Assembly: GCA_013365365.1 (NCBI GenBank)
Contig: JABVXU010000329.1
Span: 1 to 62,559 of the forward strand
Origin: Cruorifilaria tuberocauda
Taxonomy: Eukaryota > Nematoda > Chromadorea > Rhabditida > Onchocercidae
DNA: 62,559 bases
Reading direction: 5' to 3'
Shown: piece by piece, positions 24,210-38,161 of the stretch
Position numbering within the stretch: the first letter of the stretch is position 1
Layout of the letters: every line of letters begins with the position of its first letter
The notes under the pieces: model-generated
Told to the model about the DNA's origin: nothing
Seen by the model: the letters and a program-made list of their open reading frames with translations, nothing else
Database searches by the model: none
Position numbers and translations under genes: made by a program

Positions 24210-27200
24210 GTTTAATCGAAACATTAAATCAAAATCAAACAAACAAAGCTATACCAATTCAGGAAAAAAATTCTATGACCTTCCAAATCATCCAAAATCG
24301 CTCAGATCTTATTAGAAGTAGTGGGTCTTCCAGTAGATATTTGATGGAATGTATTGAGGTGGTGAAGATAGAAGATATATTTTATAATCGAAGATATATT
24401 CCATATATCCAACTGTAAAATGGTTATTCCTTGCTCTGAATGATTAGACTCTCGCTCAGGTTTACGCTAAACACCAACAGTTCTAATATCTTGCACGGAT
24501 ACGCAGCACGCCGTACACATCACATGATTGATACGTGAGTGACTCCACAATTCACGATGTTTGAGTCGGATTCATCTGTGCAATGATCCGAACGCGGAGA
24601 GTCGAAGAACGTTGTGCAAACTATCATCCTATATAAACACTTTTTTTCTATCATCAATCTCTAGTTTTGTCATTTGCATTATAGAGTATTATTCTCTCCT
24701 CTTTTCTTTCCATTCCATAGCCATTGTATTCTTACTTGGTGACACTACAGGCACGTTTTTCTAAGTTCTCATTTACGTAATATTACGAATGCTGAAAAGG
24801 GTTAGAGATTGAAATTAGTTAGAGAATGAAAAATGGATAGAGTTCTGAGGTTCAACTATAACGGATCAGTAGTTGGCTATACAGAACTTTTTATTTCTTA
24901 TTATTTTTCCATTTTCTCGTTATGCTCTTTCGCTGATTTTCTCAACTTGAAACTATACTAAAGAATTTAGATTGTCTTTTTGCCTGATTATATTTTGCCA
25001 ATATATTAACAAGTCCTTATCAGATGATGAATTTCCTGTCCTGGACGGAAACGCTGTAATCATTACATTTTAAAAGCTCGCTAGAAATTTTTACATAAAC
25101 AAATAATGGTTGCAGTTAGCATGTGATTGATCCTGATAGAGATGAAGTAATAGAAACTCATGATGAGCTGTTCTTTTTTTTATGAACTGATAGAAAAACA
25201 AACGACAAAGAGGTTGAAATTTAATATTTCTTCATTTGTTAACAATTTATTTCATGTTAATGCGCAAGAGCTCAAGAGCTTTATACTGCTAAATTTTGAT
25301 TGCTGATAATAATACAATTTCCACCTATATTGATAGGTAATAACTTAAATGTTTGATAGAATTTTATACATGTATATCTGAGTTAATCCAACTAATTTTT
25401 AGTAAAGTGGTTCGAAGGAGAAATATCAGAGATGAAGCTAAAGGTATTAACCCGAAAATGATATCTGATGAAATCTATGTTTGTACTTTGAGAATTTAAC
25501 GGAAGGATCCGAGGTTGATTCATATGTGGTATTAGACTGCCGAGGCAAAGCATATAATTCAGGTATTGGTATTGTCAGTTATTATCACAATAGCGATTCC
25601 TTCATGTACCGGAATGATAATGGAACTTATTGAAGTGCTCATTAATGTTCAATTTCGAAACTTATATTCCCTGCAGAATGAAAAAATCTTAAATATGCAT
25701 CCATCCTCAACCACACCCTTGCGGGGTCACTTCTATCAGGGCGCAATAGGCTCATCTGGTCGTGTCTATGGTTTTATGATTTGCTCCGCCTCTGATAGTT
25801 GCATTTGCTCACTTCGTTGAGAAGCTTCCTTTAGGAATTCCTCCATTTACTTATCTATTCATCCATCCGTTTGCTACTTTCAGTCCTTTCCCTTTTGTCC
25901 ATTTGAAGGTAATACAGAGTATCAGTGATATATCATTGGCTAACTAAATCATTGACATCATTTTAATATCATCTTTGATTTCATCCGTTATTGTTGATGC
26001 AACTTGTCAATACATTTCTTTCGTTATTTTCCGCATCTATTTCTCACAATGTCTTTTTTTCATTTTTCGGTTGTACAATGCTTTGGATAATTGTTGTTAG
26101 TGATTGCAACTGTCTCAGGGGACAATCAACACAGACTGATCATGGCATCGGATGGGGCTTATTATCGCTGGATATTGCCCTCGTATGCCAATAAATAGAA
26201 AGCTTGCATGTGTCCAGGTGAACCCTTATCGATAAATTGCTTTTTAATTTCAAATTAGCACTTATTCCTAACTAGTGGATACACATTGCTGTTTGACTAT
26301 GCACTTTTCTTCGGTTATAATCGTTAAGTAACAGCCTGACCAGAAGAAATATAACATTTCGGAATAACTGATAATTTTCATAAATGTATAAGTCAAAGTT
26401 GGTTCATTTTTGCTTAGATTTAAAGACCTACAAACAATTAGATCATCTAGAGCACCATGCATTATCACTAATGAAGAAAAGTTAAGATAAATCTTAATCA
26501 GCCAGGAAAATATCCTTTTTGATATTGGAAGTGTCGCATTTATTTTCGCATAATTCATCAGCCTGCAAAATATGCAAAAATTACTGGTTTTATTCCGTCA
26601 AGATCTCTCACTTCCATCCCTTTGCTGTATTTTTTCAATTTGCGTATAATGTCATTTTTCAAAATCAAAATTCAACTTTCCGTAAATTATTTGCTAAAAA
26701 GCTCATCACAAATTCGTTGATTCATATATATATAATGTGTTTTCGAAAATAGCAAAAATGCAGATTTAAAGAAGAAAACTTTCTTGCCAGTTCATTTTTC
26801 AATTCCCTTGGGGAAATCGACACACGCAGTTGCTCAGCTATCGTCACTACCTAATACTTATTACAAGCGTTAAAACGGAACGATTTAAAGTGCCAAATAC
26901 TAAGAATGTTCCGAAACGAAATAATAAGATGTAATCTCATTTTTCTCCATGTGAATATTAACCGATTTTAAGGACTACTCATGAAAACTTGATAAAAAAT
27001 TAAAATTAAAGTGTTTTGCGAAGGAATACAAATATTCCGATGGCAAATTATATAGTATATATTAAGATCTTATGCTCATTCATATATCATTTCACATAGA
27101 ACAATTTAAGTATGAATATCAAATAAGAATTAAAATATAAAGACCATAACAATTAAATAGTGCGCGTTATCATTGTGCTACAACTTTTTATAATGAGTAA

Positions 27201-29728
27201 TGTATAATAGATTGCATTTTATAATATTAAAAAAAAAGCTCAAAATACGATATTTTGAATGTGATATTGAAATGTTGCTAGGAAACAAGAATTTTGCATC
27301 GAAAAGCATTTTTCAAAAAGGCTTATTTTTTCTCATTAATAATCTTATGAAATATTGATTTCGTTTTTTATCATAAAGTGAGGAATTTTTTATGAAGATG
27401 TTGTTAAGTTGGTCATTATTTATGTATTAATGGTGTAGTACTGAAAGCCATAGTAGTGGTACTGTATTAGTAATAATAAGAGTAATGATAACCGTAATGG
27501 ATTTTCCTGATTAGTGACGAGGTTGAAGTTGACGATAAAGATTAATGAAAGCCAAGAAGCGTTTCCGTTTTGTAATGTGACTGCCTATAGAAATTGTTAA
27601 AAAGATCTCCAGCTGGCCCCATTAACAAGGCTTATCATCCTTTGTAGGCCAATTCATTGATTCTTTCAAGCCTCATTAAGCACGTAAATACATTCTGGAT
27701 TTCGTCGTTGTTTCATTTGAATGGTGACTGCCTTTTAATGTTATGATGTTATTCAAATCAATAATCATTTCTCGTAACCAACATTTAACACACTCTCTAA
27801 TAGCGATCATTGTATCACTACTGCCATTATCACTATCATGAGCCTCTTGTTTGACCTGTTTGGAACTTATATATATTATGTTAGGTGCTACCTCAATCCA
27901 AACTTCTAATATTAATTACAAATAGTATAAAAACTGTGAAATACTTTAGATGCAAAGTTTAGCACAAATACTGAATCAAAGAATTCTGAACATTTTTGAA
28001 AAACAAGATTTGGAAAATTCCGAAGAACATGTAGATCGATACAAGAATTTAATTTCAAAGAAGTAAAGTTTTAAGGATAATATGCTCGGTTTGATCATAA
28101 GCGTAGGTTTAGCTCATTAACTATTTTTTCAACTCAAAGGAAGATGATGTAACAAAGTACGAAATTGTCGTATCAGGTTTTATGTTAGAAGCAGAGTTTT
28201 TTTGAAACAAATGATCGCATGACTTACTTCAGTGCAAGAGGAAAAAGTGACCATTATTATTTTTAAAATGATTCTAAACTGTCAAATAATGCACGTTTGT
28301 CTTTTTTATAATATTTTATCATTTCTTCTGTAGTTTGGAAGAGAAATTTAATTTCATTTAAATATGCTGTCCTGAATTCTAATACATTGGAATGAAGAAA
28401 TCGAAAAAAAAGATGAGGAGAGTCGAGAATATTATTTATTACAGAGATGTGTAAATTTTCGAGTTAATACTGCAAAATCCTACTGAATTGCTTATCACAC
28501 TTGAATCGATATGACCGTTTTGTTTTTATTGTTATATTTGCAACTAAGTAATGCAATAACTAATTGATGAAATATTAATATAAATAAATAAATTGGTCAG
28601 AATTTTTAGCCAGATAAATCACTGAAATTCATCTTTTCACTCAAGGTGTCTTCATTAACAATTCCTTCAGTTGAATGAAGGTCTTAACTGATGCGATGAT
28701 ATAACAGATTAAGAAATTTATTTTTCATTGTTAGTTTGTTTTCTCTCAGGACGTGGATTCCTGTCTCTTTAATTGACTTATGAAATTTTTTTGATGCAAA
28801 TTCATGTGATATTTCACCTGGTTCTGCCTATTAAAAATTCTGGAACAACTATTAGTACTACTCACCACATGACAGCCTCATATTGAGCCTGATTGCATTT
28901 CATGGCATGTAATATAGATGATTACTTTTGTTTGTTTCTGTTTCTGTCGGGTTATTCTGTTATTCACTTCACTTTGCGCTGGTTTTTAAAAAGTTTGGTA
29001 GTTCTTCACGACGAAATTCTCTGACACATTGCATATAAGATCTAAGATTAAGTGGTCTTCTTTCAAGAATTTCGTTTGAGCAAACAGAATATGAAAAGTT
29101 TAAAAGAGATTGACAGAAATTTTTCTATTAAAATCTTACATATGCGTCAAACACTTAGCTTTCCACTACTTCCAACTAAATGCTTGCCACTAAATGACAA
29201 GACAAATCAATAGGAACCGATTTCCACTAGAGTATTTCATCTCATCACTAGCCAAATCAGTTATCAAAGCTTTAACAACTAAGTTGGTGTAATCACTTTA
29301 AAAAAGTTCGCCTAAATTTATAAAAGTTAAATTAGCATTTTGGAAATGGAAAAGAATTTATGATTGTCAGTCATTAAGTTACATTGCAATCTGTGCATTT
29401 TGATTAATAACAACTATGTTCTATTAGCCGTGTACTATTTATATTTAGCCGTATACTATTTATATTTAAAAATTATTTAGAGTTATGAGTTGCATCCAGT
29501 TTAGATTCCAGTTTTGCATTTCTAATTACTTATGTGTACAATAGGATGAAAATATAAGTTGTAGCGAACAGATTTGAATTAGCGTATTAGTTAAAATGGA
29601 GTATATAGCTCTCCATGTTTTCCTATAATCAAATTTATCTTCCTTCTCTATCAACAAATGAATTTAACAATTTCTAGAACCTGAATATCGTCGCTATGAA
29701 AATATAATTTGAGCAATTTCAATTGTAG
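24210..29728. other. 5.5-kb intergenic region, probably including the missing 5' exon of the Ly6 gene
   Basis: It starts with the upstream region of the SERAC1-like gene (a CpG-richer patch at about 24490-24620). The rest is AT-rich. A segment at about 26120-26193 looks like a small terminal exon on the plus strand, but nothing joins to it. I could not identify the first exon of the downstream Ly6 gene. Confidence 0.5.
29424..29465. repeat. 21-bp tandem duplication
   Basis: Two 21-bp copies (29424-29444 and 29445-29465) with one mismatch, about 260 bp upstream of the first identified Ly6 exon. Confidence 0.8.
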
Positions 29729-32700
29729 GGCCAATAATTTGGTTCATTGTACAAGCGACAACGTCTATAACAATTGTTGCCACATCTCTTGGTTATTTCG
29801 ACTTCAGGTATTTTAATTCTGTTTACTTTATTAGAAATCTGATTAAACATTGAAATGCTTAATTAATTGCATGACACAAAAATTGATGGATTTGAGAGTT
29901 TAAAGAAAAAATGGCTTAAATCGAGCAAAAAATTTATCATATTATTAATTGGCTTTCTTATTATGCATTTTTAAATCATTTAAAAATTTATATATTGAAT
30001 ATTTTCAGTTCATCCGGAAGATACTGCTACAGTTGTATGTCAGAAGCATTCCAAAAACACTGGTCGTTTCTTAGCCAGGTAGTTTTGTTTTTGTTTATGG
30101 AATTTCATTTCTTTTCTCTTCTAGAAAACATTATAATTTCCATTTTTCTTATGTCTTCCGTCAAAATAAAGAGATTCATCACTATTTCATGTACGAGTAA
30201 CGTTTGAGATTTTCCACTCTCAAATTACATTGCTGATAACATTATCAATTAGCTTGACTATGTCTATGCATTTTTGGATTTTAATATAATTTGAACAACT
30301 GAGCCATCTGATATCATACTTCATCAAGGAGCAATTTCCATGAACTTTTTCAAATAAATTAAACTGATTTAAGTCTGCAATAGTGCGCTAATAAATTCAA
30401 AAATGTTAAATAAAAATCGCAATAGCATTAAAATTTTTTGTACCTTTAATTTTTCACATTCCCCATTTCGCTCTCATAATGTGTAAACTAGACTCCTCAC
30501 GAAATTACAATATCTTGTATAATATTGCATGAAATGCTTTTCTTAGACTGAAATAAATTTTGAATTTGAAGTTATGAATGAAAAAATCTTCAAAATATTT
30601 TACAGTTTAGCAATAAATTGGATTTGAAGTGTCTGTTTAGGAATAGATCAATAATGTTGCACTGTATTTTTCTGATTGAAAGAAAGTGCGTAGAACAAGA
30701 ATTGAATTCAAAATGGCACATTTGTATATTTATGAAAATGGAGGAAAATGGTGAGGATGATTTGATATTAGATTATGTGTAGGTCAGATTCATTCTTCAT
30801 GCTAAACTATTTAGCAGAGGAGTTTTCAACGAGGATAGAAAAAGGCATCAATTCATAAAGTGAGCAAATAAATGTGGGCCTGAAACGGAAATGAAGAGAT
30901 GGACAGAGAGATTTTGTTTGTATCACTCAGCAATGAGGCGGTATTTTTCCACATCCATTCCAAATGTAAAATGTTGGCGCTCCAAGGTCCGGCATCCTAA
31001 ATCAATTTCAGCCTAATATTAACACTGCTAAATCCCATTGTCCATCCTTTTCATGTAAAAATCACTGCTAAGTCTACTTGAATTTCAAAGAATTAACGAA
31101 GTTGTTGATTTGGAAAATTCGATTTTCTTTTTTGAAATTTCAAATTTCGTCTTCGCAATATTCAAGAATAGATGGAAATTTTCTTTTTTTTTTCATTTCA
31201 TTTGATGAAACAAACACTGTTACGTATGACAAAAGTAATTTCCATCAGAAAATTGCTTGGCATAGTAAACTATCCGCGATGGACAATACTGTTTGGCTAG
31301 AAGACGAGCAAAGCCTACAAATTATAAAAAAAATAATTTTTATAATTTCAACAAATAATTTAGCGAAGTTTTTTCTCAGTTATTTGGTGATTTCAAAAGT
31401 GTGCATAATTCTGATAAGAATTAATGGAACTTCGAAATTATCAAATTTTAGTGCAAACTTATCAGAAAGAAAAGGCTATAATTGAAGTGATGAATCGCTT
31501 AGTGGAAGAAATATTCTAAAAAGTATATCATTCCGACTGTATCCAAAATAAATAATGATAGTATGCACAGAAGTTTACACTTACACAAAAATATATATCA
31601 TTAAGTCATGAAGTAAATCATACAATATTTTTTATAGTACTATGTTCCGAAAAAAATATATCTCTTACCTGAACATACACGAATTCATCTGATTTTTCAT
31701 TTTACATATGCAGCCAATGAATTCTGCTTGTCTGAAAGTCGCCCTCATCATTCCATTTTTATCACACTTCCAATATTTCAATCGCAGTGATTATGTTACT
31801 GTTTAAATCATTTCAACCATCATAATCTTGTTTGATTTCAATTAATTACATTTTTGTTAATAATGTCTATCCACCTGTTTGGTTTTATTCATTTCTGTCC
31901 AGATTGGAAGAAAAAAATAAAAAGAATGAAACGGAATGCGAAATGCCTGGAATATATCTTTCCTATTAAATTAAAATTAACATTGCTAGAGCAGGGATGC
32001 ATTTATCATGTTTATTTCATCGTCAATAATAATACATCATCAACCAACTAATTAAACATGCATCATTTCTAACTGATAATATACTTATTTCTCCATCTTT
32101 GCAACATTTAGCTCAACTGAAGATGACCATCATTATGATTGTCCACTGATTTCAACTTTTCACTCTCTTTCACTGAAAGTGGACAAAGTTACAAAGTATT
32201 TAGCATCAAATGAATCCTTTTCAAAAATCATTTCTCCTATTTCTTTTTTCACTTTTATTACACTATTCAATTCATTAGAAAATAATCAAAAAAATCCATT
32301 ATTTTAAAAGCTTAAAATTTTAACAAAGATGAACGAATAAAGAAAGACAGAATGGAAATAAATAGAAAAAGAAAGTGGTAAGAACAGCATAGTTACGATT
32401 TCCGAAGTATCTGCATAGGTTGTAAGAAATACTGATAGTAGTGTTGTTGCATTCTAACCTCTTACTGATGGTGGAATATATTAAGAGGAACGAATGAGAA
32501 GTACGAGAGAAAATTGACCGTCACATTGTAATTTTTCTAGCTCATAAATTTTGATAATATATTGATAGTAGGTGAAAGAAAGGATGTGATAAAAGTTCGA
32601 AATTAAGATACAATTCAGTGGAAGAAGGGTGAGAAATCGCTTTTCATCTTTTTTAATCAATTATTGTTAATTAAAACATTTATGAAGTAGTTCTATCAGT

Positions 32701-34535
32701 AATAAGTCATTCAGCTCTTTTGCAACGAACAATGAGACAAAGATGGAAAAAACTCTTAATTTTTACGGTTCGTCTTCAAAGTTTGTTTCTATTTTCAACT
32801 CAATCATAGATATAGGAAATTATATAAATTAATTGAACTTCTATCATTCTACATAATGCATGTATGCGGCATATAAAATTGAAAGCTATTGCCATTATTG
32901 ATCATCTCAACATTTACCGACTGAACGACAGTGCAATTGAGCGATTTATAATTTTATATATTTAATATTTTTTTGTTATTCTATTTTCAAAACTTTAAAT
33001 AGAAAAGCCAAAAAATTAAAGACAAAACGAGAAATTTTTGAAAATATATCATTTTTATTTGCAAAACGTCTTTATTTATCACCCAAAGATTTATGAAGTG
33101 ACATCTTTTCCTTGATTGTAAGATACAGTCAGTGGTGCTATATAGTATTATACCGAAATTTTCAGTGTTTAAATTACTATTTTGTCAGTCTATTTTAAAT
33201 TTTACAAAAATTTCATTACCCTTATAAATGTTGATACTTTGATAGATTCTTTGCGCAAAGATATATATGCCGAAATCGTTTAATTATACAATATCAAAAA
33301 TTTCCGAAATGTCATTATGTCTCAAAATGGAATCAGTAAATGTGTTCAAGCACGCCGAAGATATACTGAAATAATTTAAGATCATATGATCTGAATTATC
33401 AGCTCTACTGATAAGATTGCAAACTGCAATTAAAGTCGAACTGAAAAAACTTTGGCGATACAATATTATATTCAAAAAAAATTTTCCTTGTGAAAATGCA
33501 GAAATTTAATTAATTTCAATGTTAAGATTTACTTTATGCCGATGAATTTTACCGATTATTGCTATGATATGCCACCCAAAGTACACATCGGTATGACAAC
33601 ATGCAGTCATTCTCTGTGTATTACCGTCATTGAACCTCGCATTTTAGCAGGTTTCATTTTTATTTCTTGCTAATTATAAAATATCTCTGAGATTTGTTCC
33701 AAAAGAGTGCGATTATCAATGGGAATTATGTTTTCTCCTATTTAAGAAATTTCAGGGCATCACATCGGGAATAATGTTATCCGTGGATGCTTTTCTTCTG
33801 TATTTAGATATGGTCCCACACCATCCACCGATAGCTTTTCTGCTTCAGGTAATTCGATTTTTTCTTTTACCTTTTAAAATTTTCCACATTCATTCAGATC
33901 ATAGGAAGAAGACATATTTAATTAATTTTTTAGAAATAAACTATTCTGCTAATTTCAATTTTAATTCGTGAAATTAGATTACAATTTCTTATTTGATAAA
34001 CAATAATGCCTGCTTTGAAATCTCAATTTTAAGGAATTTTCAAATTATCTTTCTTTGGTTACTTACATTATAAAGTGTTTGATGTTCATCTTATTTGTTC
34101 TACTGCAGTACACTTGAAGAAGAAAGCTCTTCTCATGTCTATGAGAATCCTATCTTTTTATTGCTTTCTATTTAGATAGACTCAGACTCATTTTTGATGA
34201 GGAAAAATTTCGTAGCATTTCTGTGCAAAAGAAATGAACCGATATACTTTATTAAATTTGGAACAGAAGAAGAGGTTTTCGCTTTTTTACCTCTTCTCAT
34301 TCCATTCTGTTTGAATGTTTCAGATACCTCGTGCAGCAGAATGCCTGCGTATAAGTTATTACCGCCACATTTAGCAAGGCGCTCTTCGAATCGTACCGTT
34401 GAATTATGTTGGTGTTTTGGGCAATTATGCAACGATTATCCGTCAGCTGAATCTGCTGGATTTACAAAACAGTTATCGCTGTCTTCATCCATCTTTGTCC
34501 TAGTACTGATTTTTTACTGGAAATCATTCATGTGA
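29729..34535 (+). CDS. ODR-2/HOT-like Ly6 (three-finger) GPI-anchored surface protein, 5' exon missing
   Basis: Five exons in phase: 29729-29807, 30009-30078, 33527-33650, 33756-33848 and 34324-34535. The first exon encodes a hydrophobic signal-like segment ([20 protein letters not shown]). Then come [52 protein letters not shown] and SDTSCSR, and finally [10 protein letters not shown], the closing Cys-Cys-Asn pattern of Ly6 folds. The C-terminus is a hydrophobic tail ([17 protein letters not shown]) fit for GPI attachment. Spacing and wording resemble C. elegans ODR-2 and its HOT paralogues, which act at neuronal surfaces. ODR-2 is needed for odour responses. The true start is not in the part I can resolve: exon 29729 begins with a codon split across an intron, so at least one upstream exon exists. 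Intron 2 is 3.4 kb. Confidence 0.85.
30079..33526 (+). other. Large intron of the Ly6 gene
   Basis: This 3.4-kb intron is AT-rich. Open frames at 31078-31485 and 31854-32051 lie in it but have no splice-site support or recognisable motif. The acceptor GTTAAG at its end is weaker than others in the window. Confidence 0.6.
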
Positions 34536-37500
34536 CAAATTCTTTTTCAATGATAATGATAGATAAAAATCTACCTTTTTACGAATTTTTGAAAATTTCA
34601 ATATTCTTACCTCTTATCTATTGCTTTACAAATATGCCAGGAGAATAAGAAAACTGGTATTATTGGGATAATTCGTTGCTCCCGTACTTCGTTTTTATCA
34701 TCGCATGGGCGTGCAACTTTTATTCTCTAGTTAAAAATGAATTTAAGTCCTTTGGGTCTGGAATCATTAACTAAAAATAAATAAGCTCGTCGAACTTCTT
34801 GCTGACTTGTACTTTAGATATGTAAAATTGATATATTTTTTTACTGATTTTCTTTTGATAAATTTTAATCAAAAAAGTAATTTGAAAGTACTGTGGCAAG
34901 TTAAAATCGCTACTACCTTTTTTTTGTCTGTTCTACAAAAGATGCATTAATTTCTAGTTACTATGAAATGAATGAAAGCGGTTTTGCATTTTATCCTCTA
35001 GTCAATTAAATTTTCTACTTTCATTCTACTTGAGTGTGAAAATGGAGTCCCACAATATATACAGAATTTTCAATATTTTCGTGATGATCTCTTCTTTTAA
35101 TTTGAGTACGAGATTACTTAATTGGCACTGCTTTCTTTCTAAATCTACTCTGCATAAATCAAATAATAAAGTTATAAGCAAAGAAAATTTGTTTTCAATT
35201 AGATGAATATAGAAGGAAAGGATGCATAACTTCGAATCAGATTTTTGTTAAGTCTCAAGTATGAGTTGCTCAGAAATCAAGCAAAAATTTACTAAAGAAG
35301 AAAATTTTTAATTAACTAAAAGTAACAAAGCTTAACTTAGATTAAACATATTCAGTGATGGTTATTTTGAAAAACTTTTGATTCGAGAATTGACTTTCCA
35401 ATGCTGAAGATAATGTTATACGATATTACAAGGTACAAAAGTATTTCCTCACAGTAAATCAATGTAAGCTTATGCACATTTCCCTTTGACTTTTTAACAA
35501 ACATATTGCAAAAACCAATAGTGTCGTCCATTCTTTCATCTAATAACAACTCACCTTCCTTCGTATCCAAAAACACTGGTATTCCCGGCGTCATTGAACT
35601 GTTGCCAACAGCATTAATTGTTGAACTGCTCAATGTAAAGTAGATCAGTCCACCTAAGTTGGCCTTTTTTTTTTTGAGATTTCAGAACTACCACTGGTTT
35701 ACAGATAATTAATACTACTATATCAATGAACATTTTATCTTCTATCTTCTCCTAGCATGAAGCAAGAAAATAGTTTACCGACCTCGTTTTAATTTGGAAT
35801 CATTTTATTTCCGGATTATAATTTAATTTGCTTTCGTTATTTCTTTCAGCAAAATAATGTATGCAAATTGATATTTCAGTTTCGATCTTAATTTCAAATC
35901 GATCATTGAGCAAGCATGATCCAATTTTGCATTTCAAAGCAGACTTTTAAATTACATCAGCATTTAATGATCATACTTTTTAATTCATGTAAACAGTGAA
36001 GAAAATAACGGAGATGACGCAAATGTAGGGAATGAGAACCAAGAAGTGGATGTTGGATCAGAAGTCTGATAAAAATGCGAAACAGTAAATCCGAAAATCA
36101 GAAAAATGAATTAACTCATTTTTGGTTCAAAAATTAGTTGTTTATTTCTTCATAAATTTCTAAAAATGGTCTAATGTGTAAAAAATCATCAGAAAATTTT
36201 AACCTTTCTATTAATTTACAATTCGAATTAACATAGTAAGTACAGAATTTTATCCTTTCTGTTAAACAAAAATAAATAATTGGAGTATTTATATTTCAAG
36301 CAATAAAATCCACGAAATTGTAAAATAAGTCATCTCATGCCATGAAATTCTTATTTGTCTGTGCAACTTCGTACTAAGCAATAAAATCTTAAAATCTCAC
36401 TTTGATCTTTCCATCATATCCTACCCATTGAATTTTTTTTTCTGTCTATTTAAAAAATCTCTCAAATATTCTCCAATTCTGTATAATCCAAAATGTGGAA
36501 TGCGTATTTTACGCTCGATGAAACTTACAATATATTTACTTTTTATAATGTTTTTATGACAATCAATTTTAGAGATGAGATAGTCGGCACTGATTGTTTA
36601 TCTAAATGGTATTTACCATCTTTATTAGAGAGCAATCATCAATTATTGCTTCATTTTTGGCATAATAATACAAACACACTTGCGTTTAAAGGAATAAGAA
36701 ATAAATTAACGACATTTTATGTTTCAGTGCATGGATAGGAAAATCTTCCGAGCATCTCTTGTGTTTCTGTATGCTTTTAATGTGTTGTTCAATGAAGCCA
36801 AAAGTTAAACGGAGTGATTAGAAATTAATTAACTGAAGAAATTGAAGAAGCCCAAATAACTTGAGCAAAAATTTATCAATAGTGAGCTTATGCTTTCCCG
36901 AATGAGTCTAAAATCTGCTTACATCTTTTTAAAAATTGAAATTCAAATTCTCCCTGAATTTTTAGCTAGGATAGATTCAGCGGACAGAGAGAGAGAAAAA
37001 GGGGGAAACATTACTTATATGAAAATGATGAAGTATAATTCTCTCCAACTTTCTTGAACATTTCTAATGTTCAAGCTAGTTTTCAAAGAAAATTGAAATG
37101 GTAAGAATTGGTAAGAGAGTAAATACAACACTATATAAAATTTGGCACACTTGAACGTGTATGTAAGGGTTTAGTTTGATAGCAAGGTTATTCTTTCTTT
37201 GGGCTAGTAGTCACTATTGCAATGCTTGTCGTTACTCCTTGAGTTGAATTTTCAAGACTGACTCGACCATTCAGATCGACTGTATTTATTTTCTCGAATT
37301 AGGCGAAGTTGATCCTTACAGAAAAGATCGTCTTTTCTCGATGAAACTAACAAAGCACAAGAAATTGTTGCACGAAATTGATAATGAATAAAGAGTTACT
37401 TAGAGATACATTTGGATGAAGTTTATTGTAACACAGGATCACCGGATATAAATCATTAGCGACATTCCGAGAAATTGTATATCAAAGGAAGCGAATGAGC

Positions 37501-38161
37501 CTATTGTAAGTCCGCAGATGTGACAAGGAATAATAATTATTGATAACCTATTCCTCCAACAATAAACAAGGCAAATTGTATGACAAAGAAATTTGAATTT
37601 AACACTGGCAAAAAATGATACAACGAACAATTTCTTTACGGAAATACTGATTATTACAAATGACTCTAATCATATCGATAATTTTGTACCGGAGTTTCTT
37701 CGAAATTTCCAGAAAAGAGTGGAAAATACTGAAGGAATTCAGTAGATTGAAAATCCGATTTATTTTAATAATGGATTCCTATGGCAGGTATCATTTCTAT
37801 TCATTTAAATATTGACTTAAAGTCGTCGGTTTTTATGGTTATCTAACAGATCAAATTTTTAATTAATCTATTGAATAGTAATAATTAAAGTTTAGTACAA
37901 ATTTTTTGCTCAAAGTATGTTTACGATAGGCTGAATGAGAACTGCAGTTATACAAACAAAGTGTTTACTGTCCAAATTAACAGAAAGGATAAAATGATAT
38001 TGCTTCATTACTAAATTAAATACATCGGACCACTTAACATAAGATAAATTTTTCTGCAATCAAAACTTTTTTATCATACAATAAAAAGAAAGCATTAAAA
38101 ATAAGAAAGATGAGTTAAAATTCAGTATCATTTTGAGAAAATAACTGCAATGTTGAGAAAG
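34536..38161. other. Intergenic region between the Ly6 gene and the secreted-protein gene
   Basis: Mostly featureless AT-rich DNA. The only coding-like object is the orphan minus-strand exon at 35555-35625. Confidence 0.5.
35555..35625 (-). other. Orphan exon-like segment
   Basis: On the minus strand an AG acceptor is followed by a 71-nt open segment (STINAVGNSSMTPGIP, then VFLDTKEG) and a strong GTGAGT donor. I found no phase-matched partner exon nearby, so it may be part of an unseen gene or chance. Confidence 0.25.

Noticed and set aside
26120..26193. Possible terminal exon on the plus strand (reads ASDGAYYRWILPSYANK to a stop)
   Set aside because: There is an AG before it and the frame looks protein-like, but no upstream exon could be joined, so I treat it as chance.
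31078..31485. 135-codon plus-strand open frame in the large Ly6 intron
   Set aside because: AT-rich codon content (Phe, Ile, Lys, Ser), no ATG-proximal signal, no splice context and no motif.
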